A DNA stretch of 11,597 nt, taken from Thermoanaerobaculia bacterium. Lineage in GTDB: Bacteria; Acidobacteriota; Thermoanaerobaculia; Gp7-AA8. The notes beneath the pieces were generated by a model. It was not told the origin of the DNA. It ran no database searches and worked only from the letters and a program-made list of their open reading frames with translations. Shown here piece after piece: positions 1 to 6,797 of the stretch; position 1 is the first letter of the stretch; the number at the start of each line of letters is the position of its first letter. The position numbers and the translations under genes were made by a program. Location of the stretch: positions 1 through 11,597 of the forward strand of contig JAMPYE010000093.1 of assembly GCA_023700825.1 (NCBI GenBank), written 5' to 3'.

Positions 1-2201
1 CTCTTGTGGAGGATGGCCGGCCCTGCCGCCTTCAGAACGACCGGATAGCCGATCTCGTGTGCGACCGCGATCGCATTCTCCGCGTCGCGAGCGACTCGCG
101 TCGGCACCGTGGTGAGTCCCGTCGCAGCCAGCAGCGCGTCCGCCTCGCCGGGCTCGAGCCACCCGCCGCCACGCTCCAGCGCGCTGTCGACGATGCCGCG
201 CACGACGTCGCGATCGATGTCGGCGAATTTCTGCACGACGCCAACCGGCATGCGGCGCCACTCGGCATAGCGGCTCGCCGCCGCAAGCGCCGATGCGGCA
301 CGTTCCGGGAAGGGGAACGACGGCACCGGGTTGAGGCGCCCGCGCCACTCCTGCGCTCCCATGAAGTTCGCGATGATGGTCTTGGTCCGGGGACGGCTCG
401 CGGCCCCGCGAATCACCGCCGCGACGGCCTCGGCATGCTCCGGCATCACCGGGATGTAGATGACGAGCACCGCGTCGACCCCGTCGTCGGCGAGGAGCAG
501 GTCGATCGCCCGGTCATACTCCGGCGCCGTCGCGGAGGCGATCATGTCGACCGGATTGCCGACGCTTGCCGCCGCGGGGAGGAAGGCGCGCAGCGCGGAG
601 GTCGTCGCCTCGCTCAGCGTCGCGAGCTCGAGGCCGCCCGCTTCGGCGGTGTCGGCCGCGAGGATTCCCGGCCCGCCGGCGTTCGTGACGATGGCGATCC
701 GCCGCCCCGCCGGGAGCGGCTGAAGCGCGAGGAGCTGCGCGACGTCGAACATTTCCTCGAGCGTGTTCGTTCGGATGATCCCGGCCTGGCGGAAGAGGTC
801 GTTCACGATCGCGTCGCTCGTGGCGAGTGCCCCGGTGTGCGACGACGCGGCGCGAGCGCCCGACTTCGACCGTCCCGACTTGACCGCGATGATCGGCTTC
901 TTGTGCGCGACGCGGCGAGCGATCCTGCCGAACTTCTTCGGGTTTCCGAAGCTCTCGAGGTAGAGCAGCATCACGCCCGTGCGCGAGTCCTCGGCCCAGT
1001 ACTGGATCAGGTCGTTGCCCGAGACGTCGGCCTTGTTGCCGACCGAGACGAAGGTCGAGAAGCCGACGCCGATCTGCCTCGCGTAGTCGAGGATCGCCAG
1101 GCCGAGCGCCCCGCTCTGCGTCGACATCGCGATGTTCCCCGGCGTCGGGAAGACCGACGAGAAGGTGCCGAGCATGCTCACCGCGGGATCGGTGTTCAGC
1201 ACGCCCATGCAGTTAGGCCCGACCAGGCGGATCCCCGCGGCGCGGACCTGGGCGACGAGCGCGTCCTCGAGCCTCTTGCCCTCGGGGCCGGTCTCGCCGA
1301 AGCCCGCGGTGATCATGACGATCGCGCGAACGCCCTTCTCGACGCAGTCCGCGACCACGTCGCCGACGCGCTCCGCGGGAACGACGACGATCGCGAGATC
1401 GACCGGGCCGGGGATGTCGCGCACCCGCGCGAAGCAGGGGACGTACTCGACCGTCTCCGCAACCGGGTTCACCGGGTAGAGCCGTCCCTTGAAGCCCCCG
1501 GCGATGAGGTTGTGGAACACTTCGGCTCCGAGCTGGCCCCTGCGCGTGCTCGCGCCCACGACCGCGATCGCCCGCGGCTCGAAGAGCGACTTCATCGAGG
1601 CGAAGGCCGCCTTCTGGTCGCGCTCCGCCGACTTCTCCTCGTACTTCGGAGTCTCTTCGAGCGAGAACCTGAAGCCCACCGTTCCGCTCACCGACTTCTT
1701 CTCGACCGCGAACCCGGAGTCCAGGAACACGTCCATCATCGCCTTGTTCGAATCGAGTACTTCCGCGGTGAAGGTCGTGATGCCCGAGGCGCGGGCGACC
1801 TCGGCGAGCAACTCCAGGAGGCTCGTGCCGACTCCGCAGCCCCGCATCTCGTGGGAGACCGTGAATGCGGCCTCGGCGTGGTCGCGGTGCTTGCGGCCGC
1901 GGTAATAGTGCGCCACCGCCACGATGCGGCCTCCGATTTCGCCGACGATGCCGAATATGTCGTCGTAGTCGATGTTGGCGGGGGAGGCCAGCAGCGCGTC
2001 CTCCGGCGTGCGCATGTCGAAGAAGCGCGAGTGCATCGCCTCGGGCGAAAGGCTGCGGAAGAGCTCGAGGAGCCCCGGAGCGTCGCTCGGGCGAATCGCA
2101 CGGATGTGCAGCGTCGATCCCGAACGAAGCACGACGTCCCACGACCAGTGGGCGGGGTATGGGCTCGCAGCGGGCGATGCAGGTTTCACGGTTTCGGTCA
2201 T
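1..2201 (-). CDS. GNAT acetyltransferase fused to NDP-forming acyl-CoA synthetase (3' end outside window)
   Basis: I translated this frame myself; 733 codons are open from the ATG at 2201 to the left edge, so the C-terminus is missing. The start follows AGGAG with a 5-nt spacer. Residues about 20-185 are a GNAT domain with the acetyl-CoA loop R120-G-C-G-V-G125. Residues about 200-335 are a Rossmann CoA-binding domain (AIAVVGAS near 209, VGPNCMGVLN near 325). Next come succinyl-CoA-ligase-like domains (TQSGALGL near 360) with the phospho-histidine motif SSHTGAL (His455). The last visible residues (VVLKAAGPAILHK) begin the ATP-grasp domain. Family knowledge: such fusions are ADP-forming acetyl-CoA synthetases or protein lysine acetyltransferases of the Pat type. 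Here GNAT is N-terminal, unlike enterobacterial Pat/PatZ, where it is C-terminal. Because His455 is kept, the synthetase half may still be catalytic. Probably cytosolic; the substrate is unknown. Confidence 0.93.
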   Translation of the reverse strand, partial: MTETVKPASPAASPYPAHWSWDVVLRSGSTLHIRAIRPSDAPGLLELFRSLSPEAMHSRFFDMRTPEDALLASPANIDYDDIFGIVGEIGGRIVAVAHYYRGRKHRDHAEAAFTVSHEMRGCGVGTSLLELLAEVARASGITTFTAEVLDSNKAMMDVFLDSGFAVEKKSVSGTVGFRFSLEETPKYEEKSAERDQKAAFASMKSLFEPRAIAVVGASTRRGQLGAEVFHNLIAGGFKGRLYPVNPVAETVEYVPCFARVRDIPGPVDLAIVVVPAERVGDVVADCVEKGVRAIVMITAGFGETGPEGKRLEDALVAQVRAAGIRLVGPNCMGVLNTDPAVSMLGTFSSVFPTPGNIAMSTQSGALGLAILDYARQIGVGFSTFVSVGNKADVSGNDLIQYWAEDSRTGVMLLYLESFGNPKKFGRIARRVAHKKPIIAVKSGRSKSGARAASSHTGALATSDAIVNDLFRQAGIIRTNTLEEMFDVAQLLALQPLPAGRRIAIVTNAGGPGILAADTAEAGGLELATLSEATTSALRAFLPAAASVGNPVDMIASATAPEYDRAIDLLLADDGVDAVLVIYIPVMPEHAEAVAAVIRGAASRPRTKTIIANFMGAQEWRGRLNPVPSFPFPERAASALAAASRYAEWRRMPVGVVQKFADIDRDVVRGIVDSALERGGGWLEPGEADALLAATGLTTVPTRVARDAENAIAVAHEIGYPVVLKAAGPAILHK

Positions 2202-2280
2202 GGAGGCTCCTCGGGTTTCTTCGGCCGATGACGATGCCCCAGAACCCGCCCCGGATGATATGACCGTCGTCACTCGACCG

Positions 2281-2317
2281 GATTGGCAATCGGACACGCT
2301 CCGACGTACCGCCAATC
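2281..2317. promoter_or_regulatory. Nested inverted repeat upstream of the small Cys-rich gene (candidate operator)
   Basis: GATTGGC (2281-2287) is perfectly inverted as GCCAATC (2311-2317). Inside it, CGGA (2291-2294) pairs with TCCG (2300-2303). The site ends 3 bp before a TAATAT -10-like hexamer and lies in the region between the divergent gene at 2201 and the gene at 2334. A regulator site or cruciform is possible. No known operator consensus is recognised. Confidence 0.3.
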
Positions 2318-2320
2318 GTG

Positions 2321-2326
2321 TAATAT
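2321..2326 (+). promoter_or_regulatory. Candidate -10 box (TAATAT) for a leaderless transcript
   Basis: TAATAT differs from TATAAT at two positions and ends 7 bp before the ATG at 2334. Transcription would therefore start at or next to the start codon. No Shine-Dalgarno sequence precedes this ATG, which fits leaderless translation. No convincing -35 is seen. Confidence 0.35.
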
Positions 2327-2333
2327 CCAACGT

Positions 2334-2573
2334 ATGGCGCTATGCCACTGCGGGCATCCGGACACCGATCACAAGCTTCGTCACGCGTGCGAGGAAGTGA
2401 TCGTCTACCCGTCCGAGGAGTATCCGTGCAGCTGCGAGCGCTTCGCGGCGTCGATGTCGGACGACTGCATCAACTGCGGTCATCCGAAACTGAAGCACAT
2501 CGTGATGGTGCGCTGCCGCCCCGCGAACGACGAGATCTGCGGCTGCGTCAAGAAGATCGGCCACCCGAACTAG
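2334..2573 (+). CDS. Small Cys/His-rich protein with two tandem CGHP repeats, probably metal-binding
   Basis: This is a 79-residue protein that I do not recognise by name. It holds two copies of one pattern: C-x(1-2)-C-G-H-P-x3-H, then a Cys six residues on, then C-x-C. Copy 1 starts CHCGHPDTDH and closes with CSC; copy 2 starts CINCGHPKLKH and closes with CGC. Each copy supplies five Cys and two His, which suggests one zinc or other metal site per repeat (inference). There is no signal peptide or membrane segment, so it is probably cytosolic. I chose ATG 2334 because the first repeat begins right after it. The in-frame TTG at 2283 adds 17 residues without similarity to the repeat and overlaps the inverted repeat. 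No ribosome binding site precedes ATG 2334, so a leaderless start is likely. The TonB receptor follows 97 bp downstream, but that gap holds its own candidate promoter. Confidence 0.75.
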   Translation: MALCHCGHPDTDHKLRHACEEVIVYPSEEYPCSCERFAASMSDDCINCGHPKLKHIVMVRCRPANDEICGCVKKIGHPN

Positions 2574-2596
2574 CAACTGGGTTCCTCCTTCGCGTA

Positions 2597-2625
2597 ATGA
2601 CATCCGCCATCCTCGGGCGTAGACT
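2597..2625 (+). promoter_or_regulatory. Candidate sigma-70-type promoter of the TonB-dependent receptor
   Basis: ATGACA at 2597-2602 (5 of 6 to TTGACA) and TAGACT at 2620-2625 (4 of 6 to TATAAT) are separated by 17 bp. The expected transcript start is near 2632, giving a leader of about 40 nt that contains the Shine-Dalgarno GGAGG at 2659-2663. Confidence 0.4.
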
Positions 2626-2670
2626 CGGCAAACCCTGACAAGTTGACCGTATCTCCGTGGAGGATTCGGC

Positions 2671-4638
2671 ATGCGTGCACGCGGCTTTGGTATCGCAGCT
2701 CCTCTGGTCGTGCTGCTGGCGTTCTCCTCGGCGGCAGCCGGTGACGACTCCGACCCGGCCGGCCTGAGCCTCGAGGAGCTCCTGTCGATTGAGCTCACGA
2801 TCGCGTCCAAGACTGGAACGACGGCGCGCGAGGCACCCGGCATCGTCACACTCGTGACGGCCGAAGAGATCGCGGCGTCGGGAGCGCGCGACCTGATCGA
2901 CATCCTGCGACTCGTGCCCGGCTTCGACTTCGGCGTCGATGTCCAGGGAGTCGTCGGTCTCGGAGCGCGTGGAAGCTGGGGCCATGAAGGTAAGATCCTG
3001 TTGCTGCTCGACGGCCAGGAACTGAACGAACCGCTCTATTCCACGCTTCAGTTTGGCAATCGGTATCCGGTCAGCCAGATTGCAAAGATCGAGATCATTC
3101 GCGGTCCCGGCTCCGCGATCTACGGCGGCTATGCGGAGCTCGCGGTCGTCAACATCATCACCAAAGGCGCCGACGAGCTCCGGGGATTCGCCGGCGCGGT
3201 CGTCGCGGGCGAAATGTCGGACGCGAGCGCTCGGAGGCGGGCCGATGTCTCCTACGGCGCGAACTTCGGGGCCGGCAGCTTCGCGGTCCACGGCTCGGTC
3301 GCGGACGGCAATCGCAGCGACACCACGTTTACCGACTTCCTCGGCGACTCGTACGACATGGCCGACAACTCGGAGCTCGACAGCCGGTACCTGAACCTGC
3401 TCGCGACCTGGAAGAACTACAAGGCGCGGATGATCGTCGACCAATACCGCACGACTCAGCGGGACGAATTTGGAGAGAACCTACCCGCGGCCGTCGACGT
3501 GGACTTCGACTCGTTGTTCCTCGAAGCGACAGCCGTGTATCTTGCGCGTCCCGGGCTGTCGATTACGCCGCGCGTGAACTACAAGAAGCAGGAGCCGTGG
3601 CAGGAATCGCACGCAGACTTCTTCTATCAGAAGGAAGTCGAGCGCCTCACGGGCAACGTCACGCTGAACTGGGCCCCGTCCGACAGGACGTCGGTCCTTG
3701 GCGGAGTCGAGTACTACGAGGACCGCGCCGAGGCCGACCCCCGTACGGATCCTTCGGGATATTTTCCCAACGGCAGGCTCGACATCAGCTACGACAACAT
3801 CGCCGCGTTTGGCCAGGGTATGTTCCGAACGCCTATCGGGAATGTGACGGTCGGGTTGCGCTTCGAGGACCACAGCGAGTTCGGCAGCTCCGTCGTTCCG
3901 CGCATCGGCCTGACCCGCGTCGCCGGACGCTTTCACTTCAAGCTGCTGGCTAGCCAGGCGTTCCGCACTCCCGCGATCGAGAACGTCCGACTGGGCCCGG
4001 GCATCGAGCCCGAGGAAACGACGGTTTACGAGCTCGAGGCCGGATACCAGCTCCGTGACGACCTGTTCGTCGCGGCGAACCTGTTCGACACGACGATCGA
4101 GAAGCCCATCATTTATTTCTTCGACGGTGAAACCGACACCGAGGGCTACTCGAACGAGGGCGACACCGGAACCCGAGGAGTCGAAGTCGAGGCGCGCTTC
4201 CGGCAGAAGTGGGGGTATCTCAACGCGGGCTACTCCTACTACGAGGCGAGCGGCAACGAAGTCGCGAGCTACGCCGTTCCCGGCGTCGACGACGCGCTCC
4301 TGGGCTTTCCGCGTCACAAGCTGACGCTCGCCGCAAACATGAAAGCGGGATCGAGACTTCGCTTCAGCCCGAGCATCGTTCACTACGGAACACGCTACGG
4401 CTTCGGCCACGGCGACGAAAACGGGGACCCTGTGCTCGAGAAGTTCGATAGCTCCACTCTCGTGAACCTCTTCCTCTACGCTCCCGACGTGCTGGCAACG
4501 GGGCTGACGATCGGCATCGGCGTCTACGACGCCCTCGGCGAGGACTACGTGTTCATTCAGCCCTACGACAACTACCACGCCCCGTACCCGGACGCGACCC
4601 GCGAGTACGCGATCCGGGTCACCTACAGCGTCAGGTAG
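2671..4638 (+). CDS. TonB-dependent outer-membrane receptor (cobalamin/siderophore type)
   Basis: This is a complete 655-residue protein. Residues 1-23 form a signal peptide (basic start, hydrophobic stretch PLVVLLAF, cleavage near AAA-GDD). The mature N-terminus has the LSLEELLSIELTIASKTG lead-in common in this receptor class. The plug domain spans about 45-166 and ends with IEIIRGPGSAIYG at 140-152 followed by VVNIIT, the hallmark end of a TonB plug. The rest is a beta-barrel with alternating aromatic strands, ending in a beta-strand (VTYSVR) that lacks the usual terminal aromatic residue. The family imports scarce ligands such as iron chelates, cobalamin or oligosaccharides across the outer membrane using TonB/ExbBD energy. 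The ligand cannot be told from sequence, and no TonB, ExbB or ABC genes lie nearby. The start is supported by GGAGG with a 7-nt spacer. The gene is convergent with the unknown gene at 5315-4908. Confidence 0.93.
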   Translation: MRARGFGIAAPLVVLLAFSSAAAGDDSDPAGLSLEELLSIELTIASKTGTTAREAPGIVTLVTAEEIAASGARDLIDILRLVPGFDFGVDVQGVVGLGARGSWGHEGKILLLLDGQELNEPLYSTLQFGNRYPVSQIAKIEIIRGPGSAIYGGYAELAVVNIITKGADELRGFAGAVVAGEMSDASARRRADVSYGANFGAGSFAVHGSVADGNRSDTTFTDFLGDSYDMADNSELDSRYLNLLATWKNYKARMIVDQYRTTQRDEFGENLPAAVDVDFDSLFLEATAVYLARPGLSITPRVNYKKQEPWQESHADFFYQKEVERLTGNVTLNWAPSDRTSVLGGVEYYEDRAEADPRTDPSGYFPNGRLDISYDNIAAFGQGMFRTPIGNVTVGLRFEDHSEFGSSVVPRIGLTRVAGRFHFKLLASQAFRTPAIENVRLGPGIEPEETTVYELEAGYQLRDDLFVAANLFDTTIEKPIIYFFDGETDTEGYSNEGDTGTRGVEVEARFRQKWGYLNAGYSYYEASGNEVASYAVPGVDDALLGFPRHKLTLAANMKAGSRLRFSPSIVHYGTRYGFGHGDENGDPVLEKFDSSTLVNLFLYAPDVLATGLTIGIGVYDALGEDYVFIQPYDNYHAPYPDATREYAIRVTYSVR

Positions 4639-4643
4639 GGGTA

Positions 4644-4908
4644 AGGCAGGCGAGAGGCGAAAGGCGAGAGGCGAAGGGCGACGAGCGGGCCGGGCGCCGT
4701 CGACGACGGAAGGGGAAGGTGGAGCGCGCAGGCGAACTTCCACCATCGCTCGCGGAAGCGACCGTCTGAGCGACGTTTACCTGTTGAGTCGGTATTTCGT
4801 TTCGGAAGGGCAGGAAGGGCGCTTCGTCCCCTCGTGCCCAAGAGGCGGCAAGGTCTGGCGGGCGTCCGGTTGGCTCGTCGCCTCTCGCCTTTCGTCTTTC
4901 GCCTGCCT
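4644..4908. repeat. Inverted repeat between two convergent genes
   Basis: The left arm (4644-4686) and right arm (4873-4908) are near-perfect inverted copies. Over their outer 29 nt I count two mismatches, then a 6-nt indel, then GACGAGC matches again. The core unit is GGCGAAAGGCGAGAGGCG. Each arm begins immediately after a stop codon: TAG 4636-4638 of the receptor, and the minus-strand TGA 4908-4910. About 186 bp separate the arms, and I see no convincing gene there. With a spacer this long, it is more likely two copies of a 3'-end-associated repeat, or a small non-autonomous element, than a simple terminator hairpin. Confidence 0.6.
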
Positions 4909-5315
4909 CACGCCACGACGACCACGCTCTCACCGATGACCTCGCGGTGGTACTGCTCGAGCTGCTCGTTCGTGAAGTCGTCCCAGCCTTTGCAGGTGTC
5001 GTGCTCGATCCGCTGGACGTCGCAGGCGAGGGGAACGCCTTCGAGAACCTGGCGAGCGAGCTGCCAGAGGTTCGCCATACTCTCCAGCTCGGCGCGCGTG
5101 AGGGTCGGGTTCTTGCGAACCAGCCAGTCGTAACGGTCGCGGAGCTCGTCGTCGGTGAAATGGCGGAAGCCGTGGCAGAGGATGCCGCGCTCGGACGCAA
5201 CCTGACACATCGAGTGCTGGTCGTCGGTGAGTTCCAGCAGCGCCTTGCGCAGATTGGCGATTGCGTCGGCACGCCGGATGGCGCGCGGGCCGTTCACCGG
5301 TTGGACGTCGTTCAT
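4908..5315 (-). CDS. Unknown 135-residue protein with a duplicated Cys motif
   Basis: I do not recognise this family. ATG 5315 is chosen because GGAGG lies 9 nt upstream; the in-frame extension to 5381 has no comparable site. The protein has two copies of C-x9-C-[HK]-G-[FW]-x2-F-T-[DN]-[DE]-[EQ]-L. Copy 1 has C37 and C47 followed by HGFRHFTDDEL; copy 2 has C98 and C108 followed by KGWDDFTNEQL. The helical stretch between them (about 70-92) resembles the helix before copy 1 (about 15-32), so the protein may be an internal duplication of about 60 residues. The four cysteines could bind a metal or form disulfides (inference). There is no signal peptide or membrane segment. It ends inside the right arm of the inverted repeat and is divergent from the radical SAM operon across 240 bp. 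Confidence 0.72.
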   Translation of the reverse strand: MNDVQPVNGPRAIRRADAIANLRKALLELTDDQHSMCQVASERGILCHGFRHFTDDELRDRYDWLVRKNPTLTRAELESMANLWQLARQVLEGVPLACDVQRIEHDTCKGWDDFTNEQLEQYHREVIGESVVVVA

Positions 5316-5555
5316 CGTCAGAAACCTCCGGAAGCTCGCTTTTTCGAGTCTGGGTCCGCGCCGGACACGGGCCTGTGCCAATCGTCACACCGCTGGGTAA
5401 GTATGGTCACCTAGAGGTAGACTACGGCTCCCCGAACATGAATGCGACACGAGGAGGCACCGCCGGCGGCAGCCACGGCCCGAAGTTCGGCGCCATAGGC
5501 TCGAAATCCCGGCCCGCGGCCTCTCGGAACCGACAAGACTAGCAAGGAGAGCGCA

Positions 5556-6797
5556 TTGCTGCGACCAGTTGAGCTCGAAATCGAACTGTTCTGCCTCGGG
5601 ATGAGGATCGATCCGCAGTCCCATGCAGGCGAGGTTGGGCGGCGAATTGCCCGGACGCGCGCCGGCCTGGGCTCGGGCCTCGAAATTCTCATCCCCTCGA
5701 CCCGCAAAGACATCTGGATGAACGTGCCGGTGCTCGAGCCGTTCGCCGCGAAGTCGCCCTACCTGATGACCGAGTCGGCGGGGAAGTTCTACGTGGTCGA
5801 CGAACGGACCGACGAGTCTTACCCGGTCGGCATTCCCCCGGAGCCGAAGTGGTACTCGCGCCTGACCTCCGGCGGCACGGAGATGTCGCGCATCGGCGTC
5901 CTGCAGGGCAACTACCTCGGCATCTACGTCTCCAACCGCTGCCTCTACTGGGCGCTGACTCCCGCATCGGCCTGCAAGTTCTGCACGACGGGCAAGAACG
6001 TAGGCGTCGCCGAGGAGTCGCGAAAGAGCGTCGACGACGTGGTCGAGACTGCCATCGCGGCGCGCGACGAGTCGGGCTCGGTGTTCACCCACTTCAACAC
6101 GGGGTACCACTACGAGGATCTCGACAGCAAAGAGAAGATGCACGGCCTCACCCAGTGCAAGCCCTACGTCAGCGCGGTGCGCCAGCGCGTCGGAGGCTTC
6201 ATCGGCGTGCAGGCGGTGCCGATGCCGAAGCATCGCTGGGATCAGTACGACGAGCTCATCGACGCCGGCTGCGACCACTTCTCGTTCTGCTACGAGTTCG
6301 AGGATCCGGAGTTCTTCGCGTCGCTCTGTCCCGGCAAAGAAAAGACGATGGGGCAGAAGGCCTTCTTCGACGCGATGGAGTACACCTCGAAGAAACTCGG
6401 CAAGGGCCGCGTCTCCGGCGAGATCATCGCCGGCATCGAGCCGCTCGAGGCGACCAAGCGAGGCATCGACCGCATCGTGAACGCGGGCGCGTTCCCGACC
6501 GTCTGCATCTTCCGCCCGACGATCGGAAGCGAGATGGAGCACGTCAATCCGCCCGAGCCCGAGGCGATGAAAGAGGTCTTTGCCTACCTGTACGAAGCGT
6601 GCAAGCGGGGCGGGATCCCGATCGGAATCCTTCCGATCGAGGTGTCGCTCGTGGTTCAACCCGAGGAAGCCGCGGACCTGGTCGAGCAGAGCTTCTCGAC
6701 CCGGCTTTATTCGATGAAGAACAGGATGCTGCGCCAGCTCGCGCGACCGTACGTCGCGTGGAAACAGCGTCCGGCGACGAGGAGCGCGACAGCATGA
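5556..6797 (+). CDS. Radical SAM protein with atypical CX10CX2C cluster motif
   Basis: This 413-residue protein starts at TTG 5556, which is supported by AAGGAG (5544-5549) with a 6-nt spacer. Residues 1-120 are an N-terminal domain I cannot assign. The cluster motif is C129-LYWALTPASA-C140-KF-C143-TTGKNVG. The C-x2-C preceded by an aromatic residue is typical of radical SAM enzymes, but the first spacing is 10 residues instead of 3. Downstream, HFNTGYHYED (about 177-187), GVQAVPMP (about 222) and GEIIAGIEP (about 286) fit the strand order of a radical SAM half-barrel. A biotin-synthase-like fold is plausible. No SPASM domain or B12-binding domain is evident. The reaction and substrate are unknown. 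Its TGA overlaps the ATG of the next radical SAM gene (ATGA), which indicates translational coupling. Confidence 0.85.
   Translation: MLRPVELEIELFCLGMRIDPQSHAGEVGRRIARTRAGLGSGLEILIPSTRKDIWMNVPVLEPFAAKSPYLMTESAGKFYVVDERTDESYPVGIPPEPKWYSRLTSGGTEMSRIGVLQGNYLGIYVSNRCLYWALTPASACKFCTTGKNVGVAEESRKSVDDVVETAIAARDESGSVFTHFNTGYHYEDLDSKEKMHGLTQCKPYVSAVRQRVGGFIGVQAVPMPKHRWDQYDELIDAGCDHFSFCYEFEDPEFFASLCPGKEKTMGQKAFFDAMEYTSKKLGKGRVSGEIIAGIEPLEATKRGIDRIVNAGAFPTVCIFRPTIGSEMEHVNPPEPEAMKEVFAYLYEACKRGGIPIGILPIEVSLVVQPEEAADLVEQSFSTRLYSMKNRMLRQLARPYVAWKQRPATRSATA

Noticed and set aside
6..2231. 741-codon open frame on the plus strand
   Set aside because: Its Arg/Asp-rich product has no domain. It is the antisense shadow of the GNAT-synthetase gene, which is open on the minus strand with clear motifs.
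2283..2333. TTG 2283 as start of the Cys-rich gene
   Set aside because: The added 17 residues have no repeat similarity and overlap the inverted repeat and -10-like box. No ribosome binding site supports it.
5316..5381. 22-residue N-terminal extension of the 135-residue unknown protein
   Set aside because: ATG 5315 has a good GGAGG at proper spacing; the upstream start does not.
5360..5385. TGGCAC sigma-54-like -24 element (minus strand) before the unknown gene
   Set aside because: No GC -12 element at the required spacing.
5421..5444. YGSPNMN reading upstream of the radical SAM operon, identical to a stretch of transketolase
   Set aside because: Similarity stops after seven residues and no other transketolase motif follows, so chance is likelier than a gene remnant.
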